A DNA stretch of 64,000 bases from Phallusia mammillata (GCA_003260075.1 QLIY01000330.1:1-64000); one strand, 5' to 3'; counted from the first letter of the stretch, positions 51,501 through 55,015 are shown. Numbers and translations: made by a program. Notes: a model not told the origin generated them from the sequence alone.

Positions 51501-54373
51501 ATAGAAATGCCTAACTGTAACAAGGTTAATATGGAAGCGTTGCACTCTGCTTTGAAACTCCCAAAGTGACAATAAATGTCACCTTATAACATTCTATATA
51601 CTGTTCTAATCGCGAACATGATAGATTTCAGCATTTTAATTTACGACATTGGTTCTTGTGCTGAAACGACCTGCGTTGAGTTACAGTAACATATCGATTG
51701 GTTTTTGTTGTGATTACACAGTAGTGCTGTTGAAATGTTGCTCAACTAAGCGAAAAACAGATTGACATGTTTGTGGCCAGCACACCTATGCAAGTAAAGA
51801 CAACTTGAAAACAATTTTTTTTGTGTTCTTATTGTGTTCTAAATGCGACAAAATAAATTGAAATTGATTGCAATAAACTTCACGACTAAATATTTAAGTG
51901 AGAGCAAGTCAGGTTACAGACTCAAATTAAAACTGAAATATGGCCTTTGATATAAAACATGAGACACAAAAGCAGTTGTTAATACCCTTTTCAAGTCTCG
52001 TTTATTTATGCCAGGAAATCTTTCCCAACATTCTGGGCGTAATTAAAACGACAAGGAGTCAAGAAAATTTTCTAAAAAAATCTTACGCTGTTTGAAGTTG
52101 AGATATCTATGCTTTCCTGATCGAGCAGAGTCGTCAGTTTCTCGACGTTTCCGGATCTTGCAGCTCGTAATAAGCTCCCCCCTCCGCCCTGAGTAACAAG
52201 ACAGAGAAAGTTATTTCATGTGCAACTATAGCAAGGGCTGAAAGGTGTTACTGTTGTGGTAGTATGATTCAAAGTCGTAGCACCCTTAAAACCTGTAACA
52301 AAACGGTACCAACAATAGAGGTATGGCAAGATAATTATAACGCAACTGCTTTTTAGTTTTTAGTAATGGGTTTACTCTTGATAAACCCTAAAATATTGGC
52401 AGCATAACACGTTTGTATAAATACGCCATTGAAATGTTAAAATTTGCCTATGGCTGAGCAATATGGGCTCGTACGGGGGCAAGGTATGCTCTGATAAGTT
52501 GTGGTGCGATGTATTATTGTAAACGCTTCTGGACCAAAGAAACATAGAGATTAAATGTTTAGTATTTACAATATAGCAACCACTCCTTGTCTTAACATTT
52601 TGTTTGATAACACTGGCACAAGTTGAGTGCCAAAATGTTAACACAACATTTCACTTTTTGGTGCAATACCCACAATCGTATTGGTTGTGTAGTGTAACAT
52701 TGGAACTTGAAGCAAAATTTAACTTGTAAAGACACAAATTTCTATGTTTGCAATGCTATACGCGTATGCCCATGCACACTAATTGATTCGTCTACGACCT
52801 GAGACGTGACCCCAAACCCATTTACGCCCCAGAATAGGTCATGACCTTTAACCTGAGCGACATGTGGCATGCAGATTACGTCACATGACCTGATGACGTC
52901 GGGTATGCGATTGATCGACGTCACAAGGGAAAAGCGACCTTGTTGAAAGCAGACACGAAGCTGTCTGGTCATATAATTTACGCTCAAGCAAACAGATAGT
53001 AAAAATTGTTGTTTTTAAGTACGTTGGCATGTTTGTAAACTTCGTACATGCCCAATGTTGCAGTTAGTTGTCATTTTAAAGTCTACAGTTGGGTAATGAT
53101 TTTTCTATCGCCAATCGTCGTCACAATAATACGATTTCGTAGGTAAGTATTGCAAGAATATAATTTATATATCTCCTTTTCTATTATCTGGTAGCAAGAA
53201 GTAACTATAAAACGTATTTATGCGATTTCGCCGTGTCACCAATATGATTAACGTATCACTATTCCTTGAGTTGAAAGCATGTATCAGTTCCAAAAGCGCC
53301 CCCCCCCCCAACAATAGAGGTATGGCAAGATAATTATAACGCAACTGCTTTTTAGTAATGGGTTGTTAAACCCTAAAATATTGGCAGCACCCCCCCCCCC
53401 ACATGTGGCATGCGGATTACGTCACACGACCTGATGACGTCGGGTACGCGATTGATCGACATCACAAGGGAAAAACGACCTTGTTGAAATGACACGGGCC
53501 TGTCTGGTCACATTTACGCTTAAGCAAACAGAAAACAAAAAATTGCACGTTAGCATGTTTTGCAAACTTTGTGCACAGGCGTAGTGGTTTGCCCCCCCCC
53601 CTTTGTGTTTTTTTTGTTTTTTTCACCAACCGCCATTACAATAATACGCATACTTGGTTAAGTATTGCAAGGATATTATGATTATATTAGCTTTGTGGTT
53701 ATCTGTCGGAAAAAAACAACTATAAAACGTATTTATGCGAGTTCGCCGGGTCACCAATACGAATAACGTAAAAAATACAACATTTTTTATTTGAAAATAG
53801 GTTCATTTCCGATCACTATTCCTTGAGTTGAAAGCATGTCTAAGTTCCAAAAGCGGCGTTACAAGAAAAACCCATTAAACAACAACAAGCTATGACCATA
53901 ATTGACAAATAACACTTAAGATAACAGAGAACGTCCATATGCCGCGACAAGGATTATCTAGTAATCCCATTTGAGAACAATGTAATGCATTTAAACGCGT
54001 AGGAATGCCAGGGCATAAAAAGCCGAAAAGACTCAACCATTCGTGGTTACACAAAAAACTAGTTCTATCGTGGCTTCGATACGCTCAAAAATATCCTGAA
54101 AGTAAATATTTCGACTCCCCCCCCCCCCAGAGAACGTCCATATGCCGCGACAAGGATTATCTAGTAATCCCATTTAAGAACAATGTAATGCATTTAAACG
54201 CTAAGGAATGCCAGGGCATAAAAACCCGAAAGCAATGAACCATTCAAGGTTAAAACGAAAAAAACAAACTTGTTCTATCGTGGCTTCGATAAGCTCAAAA
54301 ATATCCTGAAAGAAATATTCCGACTTCAACTTACATTAGCAGTTGTCGAGGTTGATTCGGTTGCTATGACCAT
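3442..54373 (-). CDS. Giant ankyrin gene (whole coding span, 51 exons)
   Basis: This is an adaptor protein linking membrane proteins to beta-spectrin. Order from the N-terminus: 13-residue leader, 24 ankyrin repeats, linker, ZU5-N, ZU5-C, UPA, giant exon, death domain, acidic/Ser-rich tail. Every splice junction I read keeps frame. The exons without the giant one sum to 5,679 nt, divisible by 3, giving 1,892 aa; that is the usual size of 210-220 kDa ankyrins. Including the giant exon gives roughly 6,260 aa. Exons 17, 18, 22 and 24 appear twice, and parts of others are duplicated, at G/C homopolymer joins that I treat as haplotype assembly artefacts. Vertebrates have ANK1, ANK2 and ANK3. This gene looks like a single pre-duplication type, so I do not assign a paralogue symbol. 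Confidence 0.93.
4005..4130 (-). CDS. Ankyrin exon 50, acidic/Tyr-rich tail
   Basis: Forty-two codons beginning [18 protein letters not shown] and ending ETQEPKD before GTAAGA. It contains a TTTTT run followed by a hydrophobic IVRTIVV. Phase 0 at both ends, so it could be a cassette exon. Confidence 0.8.
4187..4446. mobile_element. Possible hAT-type MITE remnant
   Basis: The left end reads TGCTTTTCAACCAGGGACC and the right end TTGAGAACCACTG, which resemble the CAGTGGTTCTCAA-type terminal inverted repeats of hAT elements. The flanks GTTAAACC and GTTAAAGC could be a diverged 8-bp target duplication. It lies in an ankyrin intron and has no coding capacity. Confidence 0.4.
4533..4729 (-). CDS. 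Ankyrin exon 49, charged Ser/Lys/Glu tail
   Basis: A low-complexity tail exon of 197 nt with [11 protein letters not shown] followed by [15 protein letters not shown]. Acceptor TTTTAG and donor GTATGA. It completes a split Glu codon with exon 48. It lies in the variable regulatory tail of ankyrins. Confidence 0.75.
5228..5316 (-). CDS. Ankyrin exon 48
   Basis: Encodes [20 protein letters not shown] followed by QKEVAQKTD, 89 nt. Acceptor TTTCTTTAG and donor GTAAGC. Acidic/Ser-rich tail. Confidence 0.75.
5481..5538 (-). CDS. Ankyrin exon 47
   Basis: A small 58-nt exon encoding [18 protein letters not shown]. Acceptor ATTACAG and donor GTAAGT. Phases match both neighbours. Confidence 0.75.
5605..5686 (-). 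CDS. Ankyrin exon 46
   Basis: An 82-nt exon encoding [20 protein letters not shown] and then QPEPRDE. Acceptor CACCAG and donor GTAATG. Confidence 0.75.
5875..6065. repeat. Haplotype-type duplication at a G10 join (5965-5974)
   Basis: About 88 bases (5877-5964) recur after ten G as 5977-6065. The copies differ by short indels in the A-tract. The left copy carries only the 3' part of exon 45 and no acceptor, so it is not a usable exon. Confidence 0.75.
6036..6103 (-). CDS. Ankyrin exon 45
   Basis: A 68-nt exon encoding [20 protein letters not shown] and VN. Acceptor GTGTAG and donor GTAAGA. A truncated second copy of its 3' part lies at 5937-5964, before the G run. Confidence 0.75.
6250..6314 (-). 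CDS. Ankyrin exon 44
   Basis: A 65-nt exon encoding [20 protein letters not shown] and T. Acceptor TTTCCAG and donor GTACGA. It is a Ser/Asp run with casein-kinase-2-like sites. Confidence 0.75.
6396..6438 (-). CDS. Ankyrin exon 43 (43 nt)
   Basis: A very short exon encoding [14 protein letters not shown] between a GCAG acceptor and GTAATT donor. The split codons at both ends agree with exons 42 and 44. Confidence 0.7.
6534..6651 (-). CDS. Ankyrin exon 42
   Basis: A 118-nt exon with [20 protein letters not shown] and then [19 protein letters not shown]. Acceptor TTCTTAG and donor GTACGT. Confidence 0.8.
6940..7067 (-). CDS. Ankyrin exon 41
   Basis: A 128-nt exon encoding [20 protein letters not shown] and then [22 protein letters not shown]. 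Ser/Thr/Pro-rich segment just after the death domain. Acceptor ATCTTCAG and donor GTAAAT. Confidence 0.8.
7286..7426 (-). CDS. Ankyrin exon 40, end of death domain
   Basis: Starts [18 protein letters not shown], matching the last helices of ankyrin death domains, and continues [19 protein letters not shown]. It is 141 nt, with acceptor TTTGCAG and donor GTATCA. Confidence 0.88.
7915..8121 (-). CDS. Ankyrin exon 39, death domain
   Basis: Encodes the first helices of the death domain: [33 protein letters not shown] and [14 protein letters not shown]. These correspond to the conserved LA..LG..W..LA..L....I..I and L..W pattern. The exon begins with two bases of a split codon, a phase that fits either the giant exon or direct joining to exon 37. 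Ankyrin death domains act within the C-terminal regulatory region. Confidence 0.9.
8122..9479 (-). other. Intron between giant exon and death-domain exon
   Basis: About 1.35 kb without a recognisable exon on either strand. Short ORFs here look random. The exact 5' end is uncertain because the giant-exon donor is not resolved. Confidence 0.5.
9480..23904 (-). CDS. Ankyrin giant exon (38)
   Basis: The acceptor AATTTCCAG at 23,905 precedes [18 protein letters not shown]. The reading frame then runs for some 14.4 kb of window, or about 13.1 kb (4,370 codons) once haplotype copies are removed. It stops at 9480, and the real splice donor probably lies shortly before. Because exon 37 ends and exon 39 begins in phase 1, the donor must be phase 1; weak candidates are C|GTGACG and A|GTTCGT between 9490 and 9530. 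The protein is acidic, Ser/Thr/Glu/Val-rich and apparently disordered, with short internal repeats. It turns basic near residues encoded at 10,350-10,870. Location between UPA and death domain matches the giant exons of vertebrate ANK2/ANK3 and Drosophila Ank2, which act in axons. Apparent frameshifts at 20,644, 21,072, 21,283, 21,950 and 22,414 all coincide with G runs. Confidence 0.85.
10350..10870 (-). other. Basic Ser-rich segment with SxIP/SxLP motifs
   Basis: Within the otherwise acidic giant exon, this stretch is rich in Lys, Arg and Ser. It carries SRIP (10,851-10,862), SGIP (10,779-10,790) and SKLP (10,620-10,631), each next to basic residues ([27 protein letters not shown]). SxIP in a basic Ser/Pro-rich context is the known docking motif for EB1-family microtubule plus-end proteins. 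Giant ankyrin-G uses such motifs at the axon initial segment. Function here is inferred. Confidence 0.65.
13150..13490 (-). repeat. Three SEIEA(S/P)L repeats in the giant exon
   Basis: Three copies of a motif of form (L/I)(F/L)SEIEA(S/P)L(G/D) are encoded near 13,459-13,490, 13,297-13,322 and 13,150-13,175, spaced about 50 residues apart. The sequence between copies is diverged. They look like a short, repeated linear motif, perhaps amphipathic. Confidence 0.7.
15740..17480 (-). repeat. Diverged internal repeat pair in giant exon
   Basis: [20 protein letters not shown] followed by DSPV (about 17,410-17,475) and [20 protein letters not shown] followed by DSPV (about 15,750-15,815) are related. 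No G run lies between them, so this pair looks like real protein-repeat evolution. Confidence 0.65.
19661..20034 (-). repeat. In-frame haplotype-type duplication in giant exon (G10 at 19,842-19,851)
   Basis: About 180 bases (19,661-19,841) recur at 19,853-20,032 with a few differences. The homopolymer reads as prolines in the minus frame, so the ORF is not broken. The protein appears to repeat a [16 protein letters not shown] block, probably only because both alleles are present. Confidence 0.75.
20494..21701 (-). repeat. Complex haplotype joins in giant exon (G runs at 20,644, 21,072, 21,283)
   Basis: The block 20,654-21,071 repeats 20,112-20,493. The block 21,083-21,282 repeats 21,503-21,701. 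The head of the downstream block (20,494-20,643) repeats 21,293-21,440. A single continuous reading frame is recovered if the two middle blocks are omitted as alternative alleles. Confidence 0.75.
21797..22112 (-). repeat. Haplotype-type duplication in giant exon (G11 at 21,950-21,960)
   Basis: Positions 21,799-21,949 and 21,961-22,112 are about 150-base near-copies encoding [16 protein letters not shown]. They differ by substitutions and a short diverged stretch. Confidence 0.75.
22264..22571 (-). repeat. Haplotype-type duplication in giant exon (G11 at 22,414-22,424)
   Basis: Positions 22,264-22,413 and 22,425-22,571 are near-identical and encode [20 protein letters not shown]. Reading past the second copy in the first frame restores a continuous ORF ([18 protein letters not shown]). 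Confidence 0.75.
24180..24255 (-). CDS. Ankyrin exon 37, after UPA
   Basis: Encodes [20 protein letters not shown] and VDPAS. It corresponds to the vertebrate segment ending LRKRYSYLTEP just before the giant exon. It ends in phase 1, so it can join either the giant exon or exon 39 in frame. Donor GTGAGA. Confidence 0.87.
24450..24751. repeat. Haplotype-type duplication in intron (G11 at 24,593-24,603)
   Basis: About 145 bases ending AAAGCAGGTTGGCGG occur on both sides of the G run, with a 3-base indel (ACATT/ACATTATT) and few substitutions. Confidence 0.75.
24898..24936 (-). CDS. Ankyrin exon 36 (39 nt)
   Basis: Thirteen codons, [13 protein letters not shown], matching the acidic ETESDQDD segment that follows UPA in vertebrates. 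Acceptor AAATAG and donor GTAAAA, phase 0 at both ends. Confidence 0.82.
25359..25487 (-). CDS. Ankyrin exon 35, end of UPA domain
   Basis: Forty-three codons beginning [14 protein letters not shown] and ending [12 protein letters not shown], clear homologues of VRDTSQEPCGRLSF...CNLNI.LP in vertebrates. Acceptor TTGTAG and donor GTATGT. Confidence 0.92.
25859..26048 (-). CDS. Ankyrin exon 34, UPA domain
   Basis: Encodes [20 protein letters not shown] followed by [16 protein letters not shown] and [16 protein letters not shown]. The EVARSRDVEVLEG landmark of UPA is evident. Acceptor ACCAG and donor GTTTGG, 190 nt. Confidence 0.93.
26410..26574 (-). CDS. Ankyrin exon 33, ZU5-C/UPA
   Basis: Encodes [20 protein letters not shown], then [20 protein letters not shown] and LRVFCLTED. 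It is almost identical in pattern to vertebrate ankyrins ([24 protein letters not shown]). 165 nt. Confidence 0.94.
26788..26884 (-). CDS. Ankyrin exon 32, ZU5-C
   Basis: Encodes [20 protein letters not shown] and [20 protein letters not shown] is a hallmark of the second ZU5. Acceptor TTTTTCAG and donor GTTGGT. Confidence 0.93.
27268..27496. repeat. Haplotype-type duplication in intron (G11 at 27,376-27,386)
   Basis: About 108 bases containing TGACCAAAGGGACGGTTAGC recur with near identity on either side of the G run. No exon is affected. Confidence 0.75.
27519..27590 (-). CDS. Ankyrin exon 31, ZU5-C start
   Basis: A 72-nt exon encoding [20 protein letters not shown] and SIS, matching LRLLCSITGG of vertebrates. 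Acceptor TTGCAG and donor GTATAC. Confidence 0.88.
27698..27827 (-). CDS. Ankyrin exon 30, ZU5
   Basis: Encodes [20 protein letters not shown], then [32 protein letters not shown] is a diagnostic ankyrin block. Donor GTACGT, 130 nt. Confidence 0.94.
27970..28100. repeat. Short duplication at a G11 join (28,052-28,062)
   Basis: TAAGATAAATGTTCTACGCA and the next 20 bases recur after the G run, but flanks then diverge, suggesting allelic indels in the intron. Confidence 0.65.
28351..28562 (-). CDS. Ankyrin exon 29, ZU5-N end
   Basis: Encodes [20 protein letters not shown], then [20 protein letters not shown] and [15 protein letters not shown]. It aligns with the DFP.YF...SR and GP.GG.L...V....A.FPE..VTKR core. 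212 nt, donor GTATTC. Confidence 0.94.
28662..28991. mobile_element. Weak hAT-like remnant in intron
   Basis: The left end CAGTGATGCTCAAACTGTGT resembles hAT termini. The right end is only a partial match (GTTTTCACTG) and no target duplication is seen. Low support. Confidence 0.2.
29026..29174 (-). CDS. Ankyrin exon 28, ZU5-N
   Basis: Encodes [20 protein letters not shown], then [20 protein letters not shown]. It corresponds to P V.VEIPHFA....RE..VLRS..G..W.EH. 149 nt, with acceptor ATTTCAG and donor GTAAAT. Confidence 0.94.
30300..30527. repeat. Haplotype-type duplication in intron (G11 at 30,408-30,418)
   Basis: The 108-base block GGTACAGAACTTTTTTG to GGTTTAT recurs after the G run with two or three substitutions. 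Confidence 0.78.
30614..30881. repeat. Haplotype-type duplication in intron (G11 at 30,743-30,753)
   Basis: The 128-base block from GCGAAAAAAACAAGTTGTTT to CAGATCTTCGCGA recurs almost identically after the G run. Confidence 0.78.
30930..31169 (-). CDS. Ankyrin exon 27, start of ZU5-N, spectrin-binding
   Basis: Encodes [20 protein letters not shown], then [20 protein letters not shown] and [19 protein letters not shown]. The DARGG sequence is the motif in ZU5-N known to be required for beta-spectrin binding. 240 nt, acceptor TTTTTTCTAG. It is unusually GC-rich compared with its surroundings. Confidence 0.95.
31671..31876. repeat. Haplotype-type duplication (G10 at 31,768-31,777) covering part of exon 26
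   Basis: The block containing GTTACTGAGTTGAAAGGTTT recurs on both sides. The left copy has only the 3' part and donor of exon 26 (31,725-31,767) and no acceptor. Confidence 0.78.
31833..31952 (-). CDS. Ankyrin exon 26, linker before ZU5
   Basis: Encodes [20 protein letters not shown], then [19 protein letters not shown]. Ser-rich linker. Acceptor TTTGGACAG and donor GTAAGC. It completes the Gly codon before [12 protein letters not shown]. Confidence 0.85.
32188..33127. repeat. Longer, more diverged duplication (G10 at 32,621-32,630)
   Basis: Positions 32,188-32,620 and 32,687-33,127 align over about 430 bases, including TCTCACACATATNCAGTGGC and the 3' end of exon 25. Divergence is visibly higher than at other joins. 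The left copy of exon 25 is only a fragment (32,580-32,620). Confidence 0.7.
33085..33190 (-). CDS. Ankyrin exon 25, linker
   Basis: Encodes [20 protein letters not shown] and [14 protein letters not shown], matching the (D)[23 protein letters not shown] linker of vertebrates. 106 nt, acceptor GCTTTAG and donor GTAAGT. Confidence 0.9.
33370..33627. repeat. Haplotype-type duplication in intron (G10 at 33,492-33,501)
   Basis: About 120 bases with TTCCACTTTCCAAGCTTATT recur on both sides with several substitutions. Confidence 0.75.
33655..34348. repeat. Haplotype-type duplication in intron (G10 at 33,989-33,998)
   Basis: Positions 33,655-33,988 and 34,045-34,348 align, both ending GGTCAAGAAAAC. 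Copies differ by indels (about 30 bases) and substitutions. Confidence 0.75.
34578..35187. repeat. Haplotype-type duplication with two G10 joins (34,845-34,854; 35,178-35,187)
   Basis: Both copies end at the identical CAACAACAAAATCGCG directly before a G run. So both alleles break at the same base, as if reads or contigs always stop there. Confidence 0.72.
35546..35624 (-). CDS. Ankyrin exon 24, allele copy a
   Basis: A 79-nt exon encoding [20 protein letters not shown] and DASDDE. It matches VTEKHKMNVPETMNEVLD..DDE, which follows repeat 24. Acceptor CACAG and donor GTAAGA. Only one of the two copies should be used. Confidence 0.85.
36179..36257 (-). CDS. Ankyrin exon 24, allele copy b
   Basis: Encodes the same 26 residues as 35,546-35,624 with only synonymous differences seen. 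The acceptor reads TTTTTTAAG here instead of CACAG. Confidence 0.8.
36781..36873 (-). CDS. Ankyrin exon 23, repeat 24
   Basis: Encodes [20 protein letters not shown] and [33 protein letters not shown] is the diagnostic last ankyrin repeat. 93 nt, acceptor ATGCAG and donor GTAAGT. A 16-nt fragment of the exon start also lies at 37,100-37,115. Confidence 0.95.
36863..37343. repeat. Haplotype-type duplication (G10 at 37,090-37,099)
   Basis: TGCGGTATTTCCACTCTGCA and the following 220 bases recur after the G run with small indels. It includes only the first bases of exon 23 in the second copy. Confidence 0.78.
37519..37617 (-). CDS. Ankyrin exon 22, repeat 23, allele copy a
   Basis: Thirty-three codons, [20 protein letters not shown] then [13 protein letters not shown]. 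Acceptor CTACACAG and donor GTAAGT. Counting both copies would give 25 instead of 24 repeats on this account alone. Confidence 0.88.
37686..37784 (-). CDS. Ankyrin exon 22, repeat 23, allele copy b
   Basis: Same 33 codons as 37,519-37,617 except Val for Ile (NLLVKYGA) and a synonymous Ser codon. Confidence 0.85.
37883..37892. other. G10 run without visible duplication
   Basis: Ten G between unrelated intron sequences. I see no copy across it, so it may be a simple unsized gap. Confidence 0.5.
38115..38209 (-). CDS. Ankyrin exon 21, repeat 22
   Basis: Encodes [20 protein letters not shown] and [11 protein letters not shown]. 95 nt, acceptor TTTTCAG and donor GTACAG. Confidence 0.92.
38630..38732 (-). 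CDS. Ankyrin exon 20, repeat 21
   Basis: Encodes [20 protein letters not shown] and [14 protein letters not shown]. The exon must be 103 nt to keep frame; ends may be off by one. Acceptor ATTTTTAG and donor GTCAGT. Confidence 0.9.
39068..39265 (-). CDS. Ankyrin exon 19, repeats 19-20
   Basis: A 198-nt double-repeat exon: [68 protein letters not shown] is nearly invariant in vertebrate ankyrins. Confidence 0.95.
39319..39878. mobile_element. hAT-type MITE with 8-bp target duplication
   Basis: The left end CAGTGGTTCTTAACC and right end GGTTAAGAACCATTG are inverted repeats. TACTAAGA lies directly outside both ends (39,311-39,318 and 39,879-39,886), a perfect 8-bp target duplication as hAT transposases make. 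It is about 560 bp, with no transposase. The interior repeats GTGGGAAA motifs. The single N of the window (39,598) lies inside, between two near-copies of AATAAATGCATTTGGTCTGTT-like sequence (one base differs). Confidence 0.85.
39598..39598. other. Single N, probable contig junction
   Basis: The only ambiguous base in the window, flanked by two 20-base near-copies. The homopolymer gaps are G below this point and C above it. Confidence 0.6.
39943..40041 (-). CDS. Ankyrin exon 18, repeat 18, allele copy a
   Basis: Encodes [20 protein letters not shown] and [13 protein letters not shown]. Acceptor TTTATTACAG and donor GTGAAT. Vertebrates have HYDNQKVALLLLDQGASPHA here. Confidence 0.88.
40191..40289 (-). 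CDS. Ankyrin exon 17, repeat 17, allele copy a
   Basis: Encodes [20 protein letters not shown] and [13 protein letters not shown]. Acceptor TTCTGCAG and donor GTGGGG. Most likely the second haplotype of 40,846-40,944. Confidence 0.85.
40598..40696 (-). CDS. Ankyrin exon 18, repeat 18, allele copy b
   Basis: Same 33 residues as 39,943-40,041. No coding difference seen. Confidence 0.87.
40846..40944 (-). CDS. Ankyrin exon 17, repeat 17, allele copy b
   Basis: [13 protein letters not shown] repeat, 33 codons, preceded by exon 16 which ends TTK, giving the conserved [16 protein letters not shown] junction. Donor GTGGGA (GTGGGG in the other allele). Confidence 0.9.
41270..41398 (-). CDS. Ankyrin exon 16, end of repeat 15 plus repeat 16
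   Basis: Encodes [10 protein letters not shown], then [20 protein letters not shown] and [13 protein letters not shown]. 129 nt, acceptor GATTCTAG and donor GTACAT. Confidence 0.92.
41658..41712. mobile_element. Fragment related to the hAT MITE right end
   Basis: GACACAAAACATCATGA and ACACTAAAAAGGGTAAGAAC match parts of the right end of the element at 39,319-39,878. No left end or target duplication is seen. Confidence 0.4.
41905..41973 (-). CDS. Ankyrin exon 15, first part of repeat 15
   Basis: Twenty-three codons, [20 protein letters not shown] and LIK. With the first ten residues of exon 16 it forms one 33-residue repeat. The vertebrate D.QTPLHIA.RLGK pattern is clear. Confidence 0.9.
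41974..43754 (-). other. Intron 14
   Basis: About 1.8 kb. It holds an isolated ATGACGTCAC near 42,878 and an AC-rich stretch at 43,415-43,480 (AC/ACAC repeats). No exon recognised. Confidence 0.5.
43415..43480. repeat. AC-rich simple repeat
   Basis: Imperfect ACACAC tracts in intron 14 of the ankyrin gene; the minus-strand ORF over it is low complexity. Confidence 0.7.
43755..43853 (-). CDS. Ankyrin exon 14, repeat 14
   Basis: [20 protein letters not shown] then [13 protein letters not shown]. Vertebrate counterpart [17 protein letters not shown]. 99 nt, acceptor TTACGCAG and donor GTGCCT. Confidence 0.95.
44215..44313 (-). CDS. Ankyrin exon 13, repeat 13
   Basis: [20 protein letters not shown] then [27 protein letters not shown] is the conserved junction. 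99 nt, donor GTAAGT. Confidence 0.94.
45390..45488 (-). CDS. Ankyrin exon 12, repeat 12
   Basis: [20 protein letters not shown] then [13 protein letters not shown], nearly identical to vertebrate [21 protein letters not shown]. 99 nt, donor GTAAGA. Confidence 0.96.
45792..45890 (-). CDS. Ankyrin exon 11, repeat 11
   Basis: [20 protein letters not shown] then [13 protein letters not shown], matching DYLTALHVAAHCGH. An AC microsatellite lies just beyond the donor in the intron. Confidence 0.95.
45995..46093 (-). CDS. Ankyrin exon 10, repeat 10
   Basis: [20 protein letters not shown] then [13 protein letters not shown], matching [14 protein letters not shown]....VDDVT. Acceptor CATTGCAG and donor GTAAGA. 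Confidence 0.95.
46538..46738 (-). CDS. Ankyrin exon 9, repeats 8-9
   Basis: A 201-nt double-repeat exon: [53 protein letters not shown]. Repeat 9 is one residue longer than usual (34). Confidence 0.94.
47027..47125 (-). CDS. Ankyrin exon 8, repeat 7
   Basis: [20 protein letters not shown] then [13 protein letters not shown], almost identical to vertebrate [29 protein letters not shown]. 99 nt. Confidence 0.97.
47548..47571 (-). CDS. Ankyrin exon 7, 24-nt microexon (MMVNRTTE)
   Basis: Eight codons, MMVNRTTE, between acceptor CCACAACAG and donor GTAGAA. The identical octapeptide is found at the same place, between repeats 6 and 7, in vertebrate ankyrins. Both ends are phase 0, so inclusion is optional without frame change. 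Confidence 0.9.
48100..48285 (-). CDS. Ankyrin exon 6, repeats 5-6
   Basis: [70 protein letters not shown] is a hallmark. 186 nt, acceptor TCCCTAG and donor GTAAGT. Confidence 0.96.
48286..50105 (-). other. Intron 5 with two C10 joins
   Basis: About 1.8 kb. Duplications flank C10 runs at 48,494-48,503 (copies 48,425-48,490 and 48,504-48,563) and at 49,828-49,837 (copies 49,734-49,827 and 49,838-49,948). GGGGTACGTGAGATCGTTTC near 48,699 resembles the ends of some DNA transposons. No exon. Confidence 0.55.
50106..50204 (-). CDS. Ankyrin exon 5, repeat 4
   Basis: [20 protein letters not shown] then [13 protein letters not shown], matching [22 protein letters not shown]. 99 nt, donor GTAAGA. 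Confidence 0.95.
50751..50849 (-). CDS. Ankyrin exon 4, repeat 3
   Basis: [20 protein letters not shown] then [13 protein letters not shown], matching [17 protein letters not shown]. 99 nt, acceptor TTCAACAG and donor GTACAG. Confidence 0.95.
51142..51240 (-). CDS. Ankyrin exon 3, repeat 2
   Basis: [20 protein letters not shown] then [13 protein letters not shown], matching NGLN.LHLA.KEGH. 99 nt, donor GTACCA. Confidence 0.94.
52087..52188 (-). CDS. Ankyrin exon 2, repeat 1
   Basis: [20 protein letters not shown] then [14 protein letters not shown], matching SFLRAARAGNL.K.......IDIN.CNQ. The Cys of the vertebrate CNQNG, the palmitoylation site of ankyrin-G, is replaced by Ser (STSNSSG). 102 nt, phase 0 at both ends. 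Confidence 0.93.
52189..54334 (-). other. Intron 1 with several C10 joins
   Basis: C runs at 53,299-53,309, 53,390-53,400, 53,592-53,601 and 54,117-54,128. The stretch 53,310-53,850 repeats parts of 52,307-53,300, and 54,129-54,330 repeats 53,926-54,116. The GC-richer block near 52,780-52,930 and its copy at 53,401-53,480 is discussed under regulation. Confidence 0.6.
52780..52930. promoter_or_regulatory. Candidate intronic regulatory block
   Basis: Holds the perfect palindrome AGGTCATGACCT (52,836-52,847), two inverted nuclear-receptor half-sites with no spacer. It also has ATTACGTCACATGACC and TGATGACGTCGGG, bZIP-type sites. The right half is repeated with few changes in the other haplotype copy (53,401-53,470). 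Function is only inferred. Confidence 0.3.
54335..54373 (-). CDS. Ankyrin first coding exon (candidate)
   Basis: Thirteen codons, [13 protein letters not shown], ending at donor GTAAGT in phase 0, as exon 2 requires. No homology supports so short a peptide. It is chosen for its start codon, strong donor and position. Alternative first exons are common in ankyrin genes. Confidence 0.55.
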
Positions 54374-54982
54374 AACGTTTGTTAATCACGTGTTTTTAAC
54401 TGGTATAAAATCTAAACTGTAACTAAAACTTCAGAAAGTACAAGATAAAAGTCAATGCTGGTGGAAGTATTCGCTTTCTGAGCTAAATCTAATCAGCAAA
54501 ACGGGGACTTTTCGTCATGCAATTTGCAAAAAACACCGTTTCTGGTCTCAAAAGCCCAAAATTAACTTGCAAGTTAGAATACTTTCACAACAATCTTTCT
54601 TTTAAACCTCAACTTCTGTACATCAACTGCATTCATTAAGCAGACAAAGTCAATATTTTTGAAAGTATATGCTTTCTGCATTAATCTGTCAATGACAATA
54701 GTAAACGTTGTAAAGCTTTAAACTAAGAAACCAGTTTATATTCCTTTCTATCTACTTATTCTCTGCACTGCGCACTGCACCCGGCCCAATGAAGCAGTGA
54801 AAAATGCCGATACACCGAGCGACGCCCTATTTTGTCGCACGCGTGTTCAGCAGATGCGACTCTGGATCAATTTTTCGCTCTGTTTCACCCTTTCATTCCT
54901 TCTCTCTCTCTTCCATTCCCTTCTGTGCAGACGATCAATGCATAAATGATGAGATACCCGCATGCCCGGGTGCTTGTGTGCA

Positions 54983-55015
54983 TGCGTGTATGTGTGCGTG
55001 TGTTTGGGTGCGAGG
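54983..55015. repeat. GT-rich simple repeat
   Basis: Imperfect GTGTGTGC/GTGTATGTG tract upstream of the ankyrin coding start. Confidence 0.6.
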
